Shown here piece by piece: positions 29,969 to 39,957 of a stretch of DNA of 64,000 nt. Numbering within the stretch: the first letter of the stretch is position 1; every line of letters begins with the position of its first letter. The translations under genes and the position numbers were made by a program. The stretch covers positions 1 to 64,000 of the forward strand of contig JAIXPH010000014.1 of NCBI GenBank assembly GCA_027486345.1. The letters are read 5' to 3'. Below the pieces are notes generated by a model. That model had not been told where the DNA came from. It worked only from the letters and a program-made list of their open reading frames with translations, and did no database searches. The stretch is from Paracoccaceae bacterium (GTDB lineage Bacteria; Pseudomonadota; Alphaproteobacteria; Rhodobacterales; Rhodobacteraceae).

Positions 29969-30580
29969 ATGCTGGCCTTTGACCATATCGCGGTGTCTGC
30001 CGAAACGCTGGCCGAAGGGGTGGCCTGGGTCGAGGATCGTTTGGGCGTCCCGCTGGCCGGGGGTGGTCAGCATCCGCATATGGCGACGCACAACCGACTG
30101 TTGGGCCTTGGCGATCTGTATCTTGAGGTGATTGCCGCCGATCCCGACGCCCCACGCCCGGCTTGGCCGCGCTGGTTTGATCTGGATCGCTTTTCCGGCC
30201 CGCCGCGGCTGACCAACTGGGTCGCGCGCTGTGATGACCTTGACGCCGAGGTGGCGCTGTCGCCCCCCGGCATCGGCGTGCCAGTCGCCTTGGCGCGCGG
30301 GGATTTCCGCTGGCGCATGGCGGTGCCGGGCGATGGCATCCTGCCCTTTGACGGCGCTTTTCCCGCGCTGATCCAGTGGAAAGGCAGCGCCCACCCGGCC
30401 CCGCGCCTGCCCGATGCGGGGGTCAGGCTGATCCGGCTGACCCTGATCCATCCGCAGGCGGACGCCCTGCGCGACGGGTTGGCGGGGCGGCTGGACGATC
30501 CGCGCGTTGTGGTCGAACAGGGGCCGGAAAAGGCGATGCAGGCGGAATTCGCCACACCACATGGGACGCGCCGGCTGTGA
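29969..30580 (+). CDS. VOC/glyoxalase-like domain protein
   Basis: LAFDHIAVSAETLAEGVAWVEDRLGVPLAGGGQHPHMATHNRLLGLG. Confidence 0.82.
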   Translation: MLAFDHIAVSAETLAEGVAWVEDRLGVPLAGGGQHPHMATHNRLLGLGDLYLEVIAADPDAPRPAWPRWFDLDRFSGPPRLTNWVARCDDLDAEVALSPPGIGVPVALARGDFRWRMAVPGDGILPFDGAFPALIQWKGSAHPAPRLPDAGVRLIRLTLIHPQADALRDGLAGRLDDPRVVVEQGPEKAMQAEFATPHGTRRL

Positions 30581-31062
30581 TCCGCGCGGCCCTTCCAACG
30601 GATGCGGCGGCCATCGCGGCCTTCTGGAACCCGTTCATCCGGGACACGGCCGTCACCTTCAACCCGGTCGAGAAATCGCCCGCAGAGATCGCCGCGATGA
30701 TCGAGGACCGTCAGGCGGCGGGACATGGTTTCCTTGTCGCCGAGCAGGACGGCACGGTCCTGGGCTTTGCCAGCTATGCCCAGTTCCGGGGCGGTGCGGG
30801 CTATGCGCGCACCATGGAACACACGATCATCCTGTCACCCGCCGCGCAGGGCACAGGCCTTGGCCGCGCCCTGATGACGGCGCTTGAAGACCATGCCCGC
30901 GCCACCGGCATCCACAGCCTGATCGCCGGGGTCAGCGCCGAAAACCCCGCAGGCCGCGCCTTTCATGCCGCCATCGGATACACGGAAGTCGCCACCCTGC
31001 CGCAGGTGGGCCATAAATTCGGGCGCTGGATGGATCTTGTGCTGATGCAGAAAATCCTCTGA
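30577..31062 (+). CDS. GNAT family N-acetyltransferase
   Basis: GTG start overlapping preceding stop; MIRAALPTDAAAIAAFWN...GTGLGRALMTALEDHA. Confidence 0.85.
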   Translation: MIRAALPTDAAAIAAFWNPFIRDTAVTFNPVEKSPAEIAAMIEDRQAAGHGFLVAEQDGTVLGFASYAQFRGGAGYARTMEHTIILSPAAQGTGLGRALMTALEDHARATGIHSLIAGVSAENPAGRAFHAAIGYTEVATLPQVGHKFGRWMDLVLMQKIL

Positions 31063-31093
31063 CAAGCGCCGCAAGCTTCGCTATCTTGCGAAT

Positions 31094-31792
31094 ATGTCGA
31101 TCTGGACCCGCATCGCCGACGCGCTGTCAGCCCTCGCGCAAGGCGAGCCGCTGTCGGCTGTCTTTGACCTGCTGCGCGGCCATGTCGAAACGCCGCCTGA
31201 ACGGTCCGTCGGCTTCACCATCGCCATCATCGCGCTGTCGGCCAAGATCGCCAAGGCCGACGGTCAGGTGACGAAGGAAGAGGTCAGCGCCTTCCGCCGC
31301 ATCTTCACCATCGACGAATCCGAACTGGCCAATGCGGCGCGGGTTTACAACCTTGCCCGGCAGGACGTTGCGGGGTTTGACGCCTATGCCCGCAAGGTTG
31401 CGGCCATGTTCGGCCCCACCGACCGCGAAACGCTGGAGGATGTGCTGGAGGGGCTGTTTGCCATCGCCCTCGCCGATGGGGCATGGCACCCGGCGGAAGA
31501 AGAGATGCTGGCCCAGATCGCCGCGATCTTTGCCCTGCCCGATGGCTGTTTCCGCGCCATGCGCGCCCGGTTCGTCGAAGGCGCCCCCCGCGACCCGCAT
31601 GAGGTTCTGGGCGTGCCCGCCGATGCCCCGCTGGAGGTCGTCAAATCCGCGTGGAAAACCGCCGTGCGTGAGAACCACCCCGACCGCATGGTCGCACGCG
31701 GCATCCCGCCCGAGGCGGTGAAGCTGGCCGAGCGCCGCCTGATCGCCATCAATGCGGCGTGGGAGGAAATCTCGCGCCGCCGTGCGGCCTGA
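31094..31792 (+). CDS. TerB/DjlA-like protein with C-terminal J domain
   Basis: TerB-like helical region; DPHEVLGVPADAPLEVVKSAWKTAVRENHPDR. Confidence 0.88.
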   Translation: MSIWTRIADALSALAQGEPLSAVFDLLRGHVETPPERSVGFTIAIIALSAKIAKADGQVTKEEVSAFRRIFTIDESELANAARVYNLARQDVAGFDAYARKVAAMFGPTDRETLEDVLEGLFAIALADGAWHPAEEEMLAQIAAIFALPDGCFRAMRARFVEGAPRDPHEVLGVPADAPLEVVKSAWKTAVRENHPDRMVARGIPPEAVKLAERRLIAINAAWEEISRRRAA

Positions 31793-32826
31793 TGCTGCGG
31801 CTGGCAACCTTTAACGTCGAATGGTTCAACGCGCTGTTTGATGATGACGGCGGGCTGCTGGTCGATGAGTCCCCTTCGGCCCGTTATGGCGTGACGCGCC
31901 GCGCGCAGCTTGCGGCTTTGGCCGTGGTATTCCGCGCGCTGGAGGCGGATGGGATCATGGTGATCGAAGCGCCCGACACCGGGTCAAAGCGCAGTGCCAG
32001 CCGTGCCTTGACCGCTTTCGCGGAATGGGCGGGGTTGCGCCAACGCGCCTGCGTGACGGGGTTCGTCAGCGACACGGAACAGGAAATCGCCTTCCTGTTC
32101 GACCCGGACCGACTGACAGCGCGGCACGATCCGCTTGGCCAACCCGCCGGACCACAGGGCATGGCGGATCGACCCCGCTTTGACAGCGTCTTGCGCTATG
32201 ATCTGGATCAGGATGGGGTGGCCGAACCCATCCGCTTTTCGAAACCGCCGCTGGAATTGGCCGTAACCGCAGGCCAGCACCGCCTGCGCCTGATCGGGGT
32301 GCATGCCAAATCGAAATCCGCGCATGGGGTGACCAATCCGCATGCCTTTCGCCGCATCTCCATCGCCAACCGCCGCAAGCAATTGGCCGAGTGTCTGTGG
32401 CTGCGCCAGCGGGTGGACATGCATCTGGATGCGGGCGACAGCCTGATCGTGCTGGGCGATCTGAACGACGGTCCCGGTCTGGACGAATATGAAAAGCTCT
32501 TCGGCCATTCCGGGGTCGAGGTGGTGATGGGCGCTGATGCCCCGCCCGACCGCCGCCTTTATGACCCCCATGCCGCGATGGCGCTGTCAAACCGCTTGGG
32601 CCTCGCCCCCACCACGGCGCGATTCTGGCTGGCCCCGGAAAAGCGCTATTTCGGGGCGCTCCTGGATTTCATCATGCTCTCGCCCGATCTGGCCGCAAAG
32701 GCGCCGCAGTGGCGGATCTGGCATCCGATGGACGATCCGGCGATCCTTGCCGACCCCGCCTTGGCGCAGGCGATCCTGACCGCATCTGATCACTTTCCGG
32801 TCACCATCGACCTGCCTCTGGATTGA
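31792..32826 (+). CDS. Endonuclease/exonuclease/phosphatase family protein
   Basis: LRLATFNVEWFN, VIEAPDTGS, VLGDLNDGPG, SDHFPV. Confidence 0.88.
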   Translation: MLRLATFNVEWFNALFDDDGGLLVDESPSARYGVTRRAQLAALAVVFRALEADGIMVIEAPDTGSKRSASRALTAFAEWAGLRQRACVTGFVSDTEQEIAFLFDPDRLTARHDPLGQPAGPQGMADRPRFDSVLRYDLDQDGVAEPIRFSKPPLELAVTAGQHRLRLIGVHAKSKSAHGVTNPHAFRRISIANRRKQLAECLWLRQRVDMHLDAGDSLIVLGDLNDGPGLDEYEKLFGHSGVEVVMGADAPPDRRLYDPHAAMALSNRLGLAPTTARFWLAPEKRYFGALLDFIMLSPDLAAKAPQWRIWHPMDDPAILADPALAQAILTASDHFPVTIDLPLD

Positions 32827-32857
32827 AAAGCGCAGGGTGGTTTCCCATGTCTGGGGC

Positions 32858-33205
32858 ATGAAACAGTTGCTCCTTGCCCCCGCCCTCGCCCTGATACTGC
32901 TTGCCCTGCCCGCGCAGGCGCAGGACACCCCTGCCGAGCCGGAAACCAGCCTCTGGGATTGGGGCATGTCCTTCTTTGGCGATGCCGTTACGCAGGAACT
33001 GGAACCTGCCTTGGGGGATATGAAGGCGCTGATGGACCAGTTCGGCCCCGCCGTCGCGCCTGCCCTGGAAAAGATGATGGCCTTGGTCGATGACATGACC
33101 AATTACGAAATGCCGGAGATGCTGGAAAACGGCGACATCCTCATCCGCCGCAAACCCGATGCCCCGGTGGTCACGCCGCCGGCGGATCAAGGGATTGAGC
33201 TGTAA
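32858..33205 (+). CDS. Small periplasmic protein of unknown function
   Basis: Signal peptide MKQLLLAPALALILLALPAQAQ, acidic mature region. Confidence 0.75.
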   Translation: MKQLLLAPALALILLALPAQAQDTPAEPETSLWDWGMSFFGDAVTQELEPALGDMKALMDQFGPAVAPALEKMMALVDDMTNYEMPEMLENGDILIRRKPDAPVVTPPADQGIEL

Positions 33206-33208
33206 CCG

Positions 33209-35647
33209 TCAGAACGGCACGTCGTCCGCGCTGTCGGCATCGACCACGAAGCGGGCGACGATCTTTTTCAGATCGGCCTTTTCAAAGTCGATGTCCAGCT
33301 TGTCGCCCTCGATCCCCGTGACGATGCCGTAACCGAATTTCTGGTGGAACACGCGGTCGCCTTCTGTGAAGGCCGAGATGGCGGTGGCGTCGATGGTCAC
33401 GCTGCGCGATTCCCGTGGCTGGGCAACCGGGCGGTTGCCCGCGCGATCCTGCATCCGCTTCCACCCCGGTGAGTTATAGACATCGGCCTTGCTGATCCGA
33501 TCATCCATCGCGGTCGCGGTATAGGGATTGGCCGCGCCAAAGCCCCCGCCATAGAGGCCCGGGGGGGTCAGGATATCTACGTGGTCCTGCGGCAGTTCGT
33601 CGATGAACCGGCTGGGCATCTGGCTTTGCCATTGGCCATAGACGCGGCGGTTTGAGGCGAAGCTGACGGTGCAAAGTTCTTCAGCGCGGGTGATACCGAC
33701 ATAGGCAAGGCGGCGCTCTTCCTCCAACCCCTTCAGGCCGGATTCGTCCATGCTGCGTTGGGACGGGAACAGGCCATCTTCCCACCCCGGCAGAAAGACC
33801 ACAGGGAATTCCAACCCCTTGGCGGCGTGCAGCGTCATGATGCTGACCTTTTCGCCGGACTCGTCCTGACCGTTGTCCATGATCAGCGAGACGTGTTCGA
33901 GAAAGCCTTGCAGGTTTTCGAACTGCTCCAGCGCCTTGACCAGTTCTTTCAGGTTCTCCAGCCGCCCCGGAGCCTCGGGCGTCTTGTCGTTTTGCCACAT
34001 GGCGGTGTAGCCGGATTCTTCGAGAATCTGTTCGGCCAGACGGACGTGGCTATCGGTATGTGCGGGCGGCACCTCAGGGCGCAGGGGTTCGATCACCGCG
34101 TCATCGGCGATCACCACGCGCGTCGTCTGCACGGCTTCATGCCATCGATCAATCCCTTCGACAAAGGCGCGTAGTTGCCCGGCCCCCTTGCCCCCGATGG
34201 CGCCGCTGGCCACGGCCTCGCGTGCGCCCTCCAGCAAGGACATGCCGGACATGCGGGCGATCCGCTGGATTTCTGCCTGCGCCTTGTCGCCCAAGCCGCG
34301 CTTGGGCAGGTTGACCACCCGCTCAAAGGCCAGATCGTCATCCGGGCTGACCGCCAGCCGGAAATAGGCCATCGCGTCGCGGATTTCCTGCCGTTCATAG
34401 AATCGCGGGCCGCCGATCACGCGATACGGCAAACCGATGGTCAGAAACCGGTCTTCAAACGCGCGCATCTGGTGGCTGGCACGGACGAGGATGGCCTGCT
34501 GGTTCAACCCTTTCGGAGCCAAGCCGCGACGGCCTTTCTGCAACGCCTCGATCTCTTCGCCGATCCAGCGCGCCTCTTCCTCGCCGTCCCAATGACCGAT
34601 CAGGCGAAGTTTTTCGCCCGCCGTTTCTTCGGTCCACAAGGTCTTGCCCAAGCGGCCCGCATTGGCGGCAATGACGGCAGAGGCGGCGGCGAGGATATGC
34701 GGGGTAGAGCGGTAGTTTTGTTCCAGACGCACCACCTTGGCACCCGGAAAATCCTTTTCGAACCGCAGGATATTGCCTACCTCTGCCCCGCGCCAGCCGT
34801 AGATCGACTGATCGTCATCGCCCACGCAGCAGATGTTCTTGTGCGCCTGTGCGAGCAACCGCAGCCAGAGGTATTGGCAGATGTTGGTGTCCTGATATTC
34901 GTCCACCAGAATGTATTTGAACCAGCGCTGATACTGTTCCAACACATCGGGGTGCTTTTGGAAGATCGTCACGCAATGCAGCAGGAGGTCGCCGAAATCG
35001 GTGGCGTTCAGCGTGCGAAGACGTTCCTGATACTGCTCATAAAGCTCCGTCCCGCGGTGGGCATAACCCGACGCCTCTGCCGAGGGGACACGATCCGGCG
35101 TCAGCGCGCGGTTTTTCCAGCCGTCGATCATCCCAGCCAGCATCCGCGCGGGCCAGCGCTTTTCGTCGATGTTGGCGGCAAGGATCAACTGTTTCAGCAG
35201 CCTGATCTGGTCATCGGTGTCCAGAATCGTGAAATTCGACTTCAGCCCCACCAGTTCGGCATGGCGGCGCAGGATCTTGACCGACAGCGAGTGAAAGGTG
35301 CCCATCCACGGCAACCCTTCGACCACCTGCCCCAGCAGACGACCGACGCGATCCTTCATCTCGCGCGCGGCCTTGTTGGTGAACGTCACGGCAAGGATTT
35401 CGTTGGGCCGCGCGCGCGCCATCGCCATCAGATGCACGATGCGGGATGTCAGCGCCTTGGTCTTGCCCGTCCCTGCGCCCGCCAGCATGAGGACCGGACC
35501 ATCCAACGCCTCAACCGCCGCACGCTGGGCGGGGTTCAGATCGTCCAGATAGGGCGTGGGTCGCCCCGCCATCGCGCGCTGCGACAGCGGAACCGGCGCG
35601 GGGGCTGCCGCGGCCTCAAAGGCATCATTTTCATCCCAAGCGTTCAT
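33209..35647 (-). CDS. UvrD/PcrA-family DNA helicase
   Basis: LNPAQRAAVEALDGPVLMLAGAGTGKT; DEYQDTN; C-terminal MTLHAAKGLEFPVVFLPG. Confidence 0.94.
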   Translation of the reverse strand: MNAWDENDAFEAAAAPAPVPLSQRAMAGRPTPYLDDLNPAQRAAVEALDGPVLMLAGAGTGKTKALTSRIVHLMAMARARPNEILAVTFTNKAAREMKDRVGRLLGQVVEGLPWMGTFHSLSVKILRRHAELVGLKSNFTILDTDDQIRLLKQLILAANIDEKRWPARMLAGMIDGWKNRALTPDRVPSAEASGYAHRGTELYEQYQERLRTLNATDFGDLLLHCVTIFQKHPDVLEQYQRWFKYILVDEYQDTNICQYLWLRLLAQAHKNICCVGDDDQSIYGWRGAEVGNILRFEKDFPGAKVVRLEQNYRSTPHILAAASAVIAANAGRLGKTLWTEETAGEKLRLIGHWDGEEEARWIGEEIEALQKGRRGLAPKGLNQQAILVRASHQMRAFEDRFLTIGLPYRVIGGPRFYERQEIRDAMAYFRLAVSPDDDLAFERVVNLPKRGLGDKAQAEIQRIARMSGMSLLEGAREAVASGAIGGKGAGQLRAFVEGIDRWHEAVQTTRVVIADDAVIEPLRPEVPPAHTDSHVRLAEQILEESGYTAMWQNDKTPEAPGRLENLKELVKALEQFENLQGFLEHVSLIMDNGQDESGEKVSIMTLHAAKGLEFPVVFLPGWEDGLFPSQRSMDESGLKGLEEERRLAYVGITRAEELCTVSFASNRRVYGQWQSQMPSRFIDELPQDHVDILTPPGLYGGGFGAANPYTATAMDDRISKADVYNSPGWKRMQDRAGNRPVAQPRESRSVTIDATAISAFTEGDRVFHQKFGYGIVTGIEGDKLDIDFEKADLKKIVARFVVDADSADDVPF

Positions 35648-35719
35648 GGGGTCACTCTATCCGCAGTCTGCGCCAAGATAAAGCACCCCGTTCGCGGAAT
35701 GTTCGCGCCGCGCGTGAAG

Positions 35720-35799
35720 TTTGCACCTGCAAAAAGCGTCATGAATATTTCGCAAAATTTGCAGGTTTTGGCGCGGCACACCTTGCGCTGCAATGCAGC
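35720..35799. promoter_or_regulatory. Palindromes upstream of pyc
   Basis: TTTGCA-CC-TGCAAA (35720-35733) and GCTGCA-A-TGCAGC (35787-35799). Confidence 0.5.
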
Positions 35800-35846
35800 A
35801 GCCATAGAGTGACCGGCAACGCTGCCCCTAGCACAGGACTGCCACC

Positions 35847-38800
35847 GTGCCCGAATTCAAGAAAATCCTCATCGCCAATCGGGGCGAGATTGCCATCCGC
35901 GTGATGCGCGCCGCCAATGAGATGGGCAAGAAGACCGTCGCCGTCTTTGCCGAAGAGGACAAGCTGTCGCTTCACCGCTTCAAGGCCGATGAGGCCTACA
36001 GGATCGGTGAAGGTCTGTCGCCGGTGGGCGCGTATCTTTCGATCCCGGAGATCATCCGGGTGGCCAAGATGGCGGGGGCGGATGCGATCCACCCCGGCTA
36101 TGGCCTGCTGTCGGAAAACCCCGATTTTGTCGAGGCTTGCGATCAGGCGGGCATCACCTTCATCGGCCCCCGCGCTGAAACCATGCGCGCGCTTGGCGAC
36201 AAGGCCAGCGCCCGCCGGGTGGCGATTGAGGCAGGCGTTCCCGTCATCCCGGCGACCGAGGTGCTGGGCGACGATATGGCGCTGATCAAGAAACAGGCCG
36301 CCGAAGTGGGCTATCCCCTGATGCTCAAGGCGTCATGGGGTGGCGGCGGGCGCGGCATGCGTCCGATCAATTCGGAAGAGGAGCTTGAAACCAAGGTCCG
36401 CGAAGGCCGTCGTGAGGCCGAGGCCGCCTTTGGCAATGGCGAAGGCTATCTGGAAAAGATGATCATCCGCGCCCGCCACGTCGAGGTGCAGATCCTTGGC
36501 GACAAGCAGGGCGATGTCTGGCACCTGTGGGAACGGGATTGCTCGGTCCAGCGCCGCAACCAGAAGGTCGTGGAACGCGCGCCTGCGCCATACCTCACGC
36601 AGGAACAGCGCGAAGACGTCTGCGCCATGGCCAAGCGCATCTGCCAGCACGTGAATTACGAATGCGCGGGCACGGTCGAATTCCTGATGGATATGGACAC
36701 GGGCAAGTTCTACTTCATCGAAGTGAACCCCCGCGTGCAGGTCGAACATACCGTGACCGAAGAGGTGACGGGCATCGACATCGTGCAAGCCCAGATCCTG
36801 ATCGAGGAAGGCAAGTCGCTGGCGGAGGCGACCGGTGTGGCCTCTCAATTGGAGGTGAAGCTGAACGGCCACGCCCTGCAATGCCGGGTGACGACCGAGG
36901 ACCCGCTGAACAACTTCATCCCCGACTATGGCCGCATCACGGCTTACCGGTCGGCCACGGGCAATGGCATCCGGTTGGATGGCGGCACGGCCTACGCGGG
37001 CAGCGTGATCACCCGCTATTACGATTCGCTCTTGGTCAAGGTGACGGCCCATGCCCAGACGCCGGAAAAGGCGATTGCGCGGATGGACCGGGCCTTGCGC
37101 GAATTCCGCATCCGGGGGGTGGCCACGAACATCGACTTCGTCATCAACCTGCTGAAACACCCGACGTTCCTGGATTATTCCTACACCACGAAGTTCATCG
37201 ACACGACGCCGGACCTGTTCGCCTTCAAGAAACGCCGCGACCGCGCGACGAAGATCCTGACCTATATCGCCGACATCACGGTGAACGGGCATCCCGAAAC
37301 CGTGGCGCGCCCCAAACCCCCGGCCGAGGCAAAGGCCCCCAAGCCGCCGCGCCTGCTGACGGAAACGCCTGCCACCGGCACCCGCAACCTTCTGGAGCAG
37401 AAGGGTCCGCAGGCCGTCGCCGATTGGATGAAGGCGCAGAAAAAGGTGCTGATCACCGACACCACGATGCGCGACGGACACCAGTCCTTGCTGGCGACCC
37501 GGATGCGCTCCATCGACATGGTGCGCGTGGCCCCGGCCTATGCCGCCAACCTGCCGCAACTGTTCAGCGTGGAATGCTGGGGGGGCGCGACCTTCGATGT
37601 GGCCTATCGCTTCTTGCAGGAATGCCCGTGGCAGCGCCTGCGCGACCTGCGCGCCGCCATGCCCAATGTGATGACGCAGATGCTGCTGCGGGCGTCCAAT
37701 GGCGTGGGCTATACCAACTACCCCGACAATGTGGTGCAGTCCTTTGTCAAACAGGCCGCGACCACGGGCGTGGATGTGTTCCGCGTGTTCGACAGCCTGA
37801 ACTGGGTGGAGAACATGCGCGTCGCGATGGACGCGGTGATCGAGGCGAACAAGGTCTGCGAGGGCACGATCTGCTATACCGGCGACATCCTTGATCCGGC
37901 GCGGTCGAAGTATGACCTGAAATACTACGTCGATCGCGCGATCGAGTTGAAAGCCGCAGGCGCGCATGTGCTGGGGCTGAAGGACATGGCCGGGCTGTTG
38001 AAGCCGTCCGCCGCGCGGTTGCTGATCAAGGCGCTGAAGCAAGAGGTCGGCCTGCCGATCCACTTCCACACCCATGACACCAGCGGGGCGGCGGCGGCGA
38101 CAATCCTTGCGGCCTGCGATGCGGGCGTGGATGCCGTGGATGCGGCGATGGATGCCTTCTCGGGCGGCACCTCGCAGCCCTGTCTGGGCTCGATTGTCGA
38201 AGCACTGCGCCATACAGAGCGTGACACCGGATTGGACATCAAGGCGATCCGCGAGATTTCCAACTATTGGGAACATGTCCGCGCGCAATATGCGGCCTTT
38301 GAATCGGGCATCCCCGCGCCCGCCTCTGAGGTCTACTTGCACGAAATGCCCGGCGGCCAGTTCACCAACCTCAAGGCACAGGCACGGTCGCTGGGGCTGG
38401 AGGAGCGCTGGCCCGAGGTCGCGCAGGCCTATGCCGATGCCAACCAGATGTTCGGCGACATCGTGAAGGTCACGCCCTCGTCCAAGGTCGTGGGCGACAT
38501 GGCGCTGATGATGGTGGCGCAAGGCTTGACCCGCGCGCAGGTCGAAGACCCCGCCGTGGATGTCGCTTTCCCGGAATCGGTCGTGGACATGCTGAAGGGC
38601 AACCTTGGCCAACCCCATGGCGGCTGGCCCAAGGGCATTCTGGCCAAGGTGCTGAAAGGCGACGCGCCCTTGACCGACCGCCCCGGCAAGACCCTGCCCC
38701 CGGTCGATATCGAAGCCACCCGCGCCAAGCTGGAAAAAGAGCTTTTGGGCTACAAGGTCGATGACGAGGATCTGAACGGCTATCTGATGTATCCCAAGGT

Positions 38801-39290
38801 CTTCCTGGATTACATGGGCCGCCACCGCCTCTATGGCCCCGTGCGCGCCCTGCCGACCAAGACATTCTTCTACGGCATGGAACCGGGCGAAGAGATCACG
38901 GCCGAGATCGACTCGGGCAAGAACCTGGAAATCCGCCTGCAAGCCGTGGGCGAAACGACCGAGGATGGCGAGGCCAAGGTGTTCTTCGAGCTGAACGGCC
39001 AACCCCGCGTGATCCGCGTGCCGAACCGCGCCATCAAGGCCAAGACCGCCGCCCGGCCCAAGGCGCAAGAGGGCAACCCCGCCCATGTCGGCGCGCCGAT
39101 GCCGGGGGCCATAGCCTCGGTCGCCGTGACCGTGGGGCAGAAGGTCCGCGCGGGCGACATGCTGCTGACCATCGAGGCGATGAAGATGGAAACCGGCCTG
39201 CACGCAGACCGCGCCGCCACCGTCAAGGCCGTGCACGTCCACGCGGGCAGCCAGATCGACGCCAAGGACCTGCTGATCGAATTGGAATGA
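35847..39290 (+). CDS. pyc: Pyruvate carboxylase
   Basis: GTG start; biotin carboxylase, carboxyltransferase (DTTMRDGHQSLLATRMR) and biotinyl (IEAMKMET) domains. Confidence 0.96.
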   Translation: MPEFKKILIANRGEIAIRVMRAANEMGKKTVAVFAEEDKLSLHRFKADEAYRIGEGLSPVGAYLSIPEIIRVAKMAGADAIHPGYGLLSENPDFVEACDQAGITFIGPRAETMRALGDKASARRVAIEAGVPVIPATEVLGDDMALIKKQAAEVGYPLMLKASWGGGGRGMRPINSEEELETKVREGRREAEAAFGNGEGYLEKMIIRARHVEVQILGDKQGDVWHLWERDCSVQRRNQKVVERAPAPYLTQEQREDVCAMAKRICQHVNYECAGTVEFLMDMDTGKFYFIEVNPRVQVEHTVTEEVTGIDIVQAQILIEEGKSLAEATGVASQLEVKLNGHALQCRVTTEDPLNNFIPDYGRITAYRSATGNGIRLDGGTAYAGSVITRYYDSLLVKVTAHAQTPEKAIARMDRALREFRIRGVATNIDFVINLLKHPTFLDYSYTTKFIDTTPDLFAFKKRRDRATKILTYIADITVNGHPETVARPKPPAEAKAPKPPRLLTETPATGTRNLLEQKGPQAVADWMKAQKKVLITDTTMRDGHQSLLATRMRSIDMVRVAPAYAANLPQLFSVECWGGATFDVAYRFLQECPWQRLRDLRAAMPNVMTQMLLRASNGVGYTNYPDNVVQSFVKQAATTGVDVFRVFDSLNWVENMRVAMDAVIEANKVCEGTICYTGDILDPARSKYDLKYYVDRAIELKAAGAHVLGLKDMAGLLKPSAARLLIKALKQEVGLPIHFHTHDTSGAAAATILAACDAGVDAVDAAMDAFSGGTSQPCLGSIVEALRHTERDTGLDIKAIREISNYWEHVRAQYAAFESGIPAPASEVYLHEMPGGQFTNLKAQARSLGLEERWPEVAQAYADANQMFGDIVKVTPSSKVVGDMALMMVAQGLTRAQVEDPAVDVAFPESVVDMLKGNLGQPHGGWPKGILAKVLKGDAPLTDRPGKTLPPVDIEATRAKLEKELLGYKVDDEDLNGYLMYPKVFLDYMGRHRLYGPVRALPTKTFFYGMEPGEEITAEIDSGKNLEIRLQAVGETTEDGEAKVFFELNGQPRVIRVPNRAIKAKTAARPKAQEGNPAHVGAPMPGAIASVAVTVGQKVRAGDMLLTIEAMKMETGLHADRAATVKAVHVHAGSQIDAKDLLIELE

Positions 39291-39319
39291 TCGGCGCTGC
39301 CCGACAGACCGCCACACAG

Positions 39320-39346
39320 GGGCCATCCGGAAGGATGGCCCTTTTT
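39320..39346 (+). terminator. Rho-independent terminator of pyc
   Basis: GGGCCATCC-GGAA-GGATGGCCC-TTTTT. Confidence 0.9.
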
Positions 39347-39408
39347 GCGTTTTTTCCTTTCGCACGCGCGGCTTGCACGAATTTTTTCGCCGCGCTGCAC
39401 TTTCCCCC

Positions 39409-39437
39409 TTGCAGCCCCGCGCGCGGTTTTATAGATC
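39409..39437 (+). promoter_or_regulatory. Predicted tRNA-Gly promoter 1
   Basis: TTGCAG, 17-nt spacer, TAGATC. Confidence 0.6.
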
Positions 39438-39454
39438 ACCCGCATCCAGACGGT

Positions 39455-39529
39455 GCGGGCGTAGCTCAGGGGTAGAGCATAACCTTGCCAAGGTTAGGGT
39501 CGTGAGTTCGAATCTCATCGCCCGCTCCA
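39455..39529 (+). tRNA. tRNA-Gly (GCC)
   Basis: 75-nt cloverleaf; acceptor GCGGGC/GCCCGC, anticodon in AACCTTGCCAAGGTT, encoded CCA. Confidence 0.97.
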
Positions 39530-39543
39530 ACTGGACGGAAACA

Positions 39544-39567
39544 GGCCGCCTTCGGGCGGTCTTTTTC
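39544..39567 (+). terminator. Terminator after tRNA-Gly 1
   Basis: CCGCC-TTCG-GGCGG-TCTTTTT. Confidence 0.85.
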
Positions 39568-39659
39568 GTTTTGGCCCAAGTACTTCGCCTCCTGACTTGC
39601 CCCGTGACCAGCCCCCGCTGCGCTTCGCTTGCTTTTTGTCCGGTCCATGAATTTTCCCC

Positions 39660-39688
39660 TTGCACGCCCCGCGCCACGCGACTAAACA
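39660..39688 (+). promoter_or_regulatory. Predicted tRNA-Gly promoter 2
   Basis: TTGCAC, 17-nt spacer, TAAACA. Confidence 0.55.
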
Positions 39689-39703
39689 CCGCCCCTACGG
39701 AGT

Positions 39704-39778
39704 GCGGGCGTAGCTCAGGGGTAGAGCATAACCTTGCCAAGGTTAGGGTCGTGAGTTCGAATCTCATCGCCCGCTCCA
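39704..39778 (+). tRNA. tRNA-Gly (GCC), second identical copy
   Basis: Identical 75-nt sequence to 39455-39529. Confidence 0.97.
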
Positions 39779-39785
39779 GTAAAAC

Positions 39786-39814
39786 AGGCCGTCCTTCGGG
39801 GCGGCCTTTTGTTT
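39786..39814 (+). terminator. Terminator after tRNA-Gly 2
   Basis: GGCCGTCC-TTCG-GGGCGGCC-TTTTGTTTTT. Confidence 0.85.
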
Positions 39815-39957
39815 TTCCGCCCCGAACGTGACCCGCCCCCCCTCACCCTGCCCTCCCCCCGAGGGGCGAGGGCGCCCAGCGGCCACCGTTCCGCAACGGC
39901 CTCCAAGGTCATCCGCCCGCTCACGTTGCTGCGATCCGCCTTGATGCCGTTTGACAT

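Noticed and set aside
36333-39365. 1010-aa minus-strand ORF opposite pyc
   Set aside because: Shadow ORF caused by high GC and codon bias; the + strand encodes full-length pyruvate carboxylase, and the antisense product has no recognisable domains
39429-39957. ORFs with MRFELTTLTLARLCSTPELRPH on the minus strand
   Set aside because: Translation of the antisense of the two tRNA-Gly genes, a classic spurious annotation
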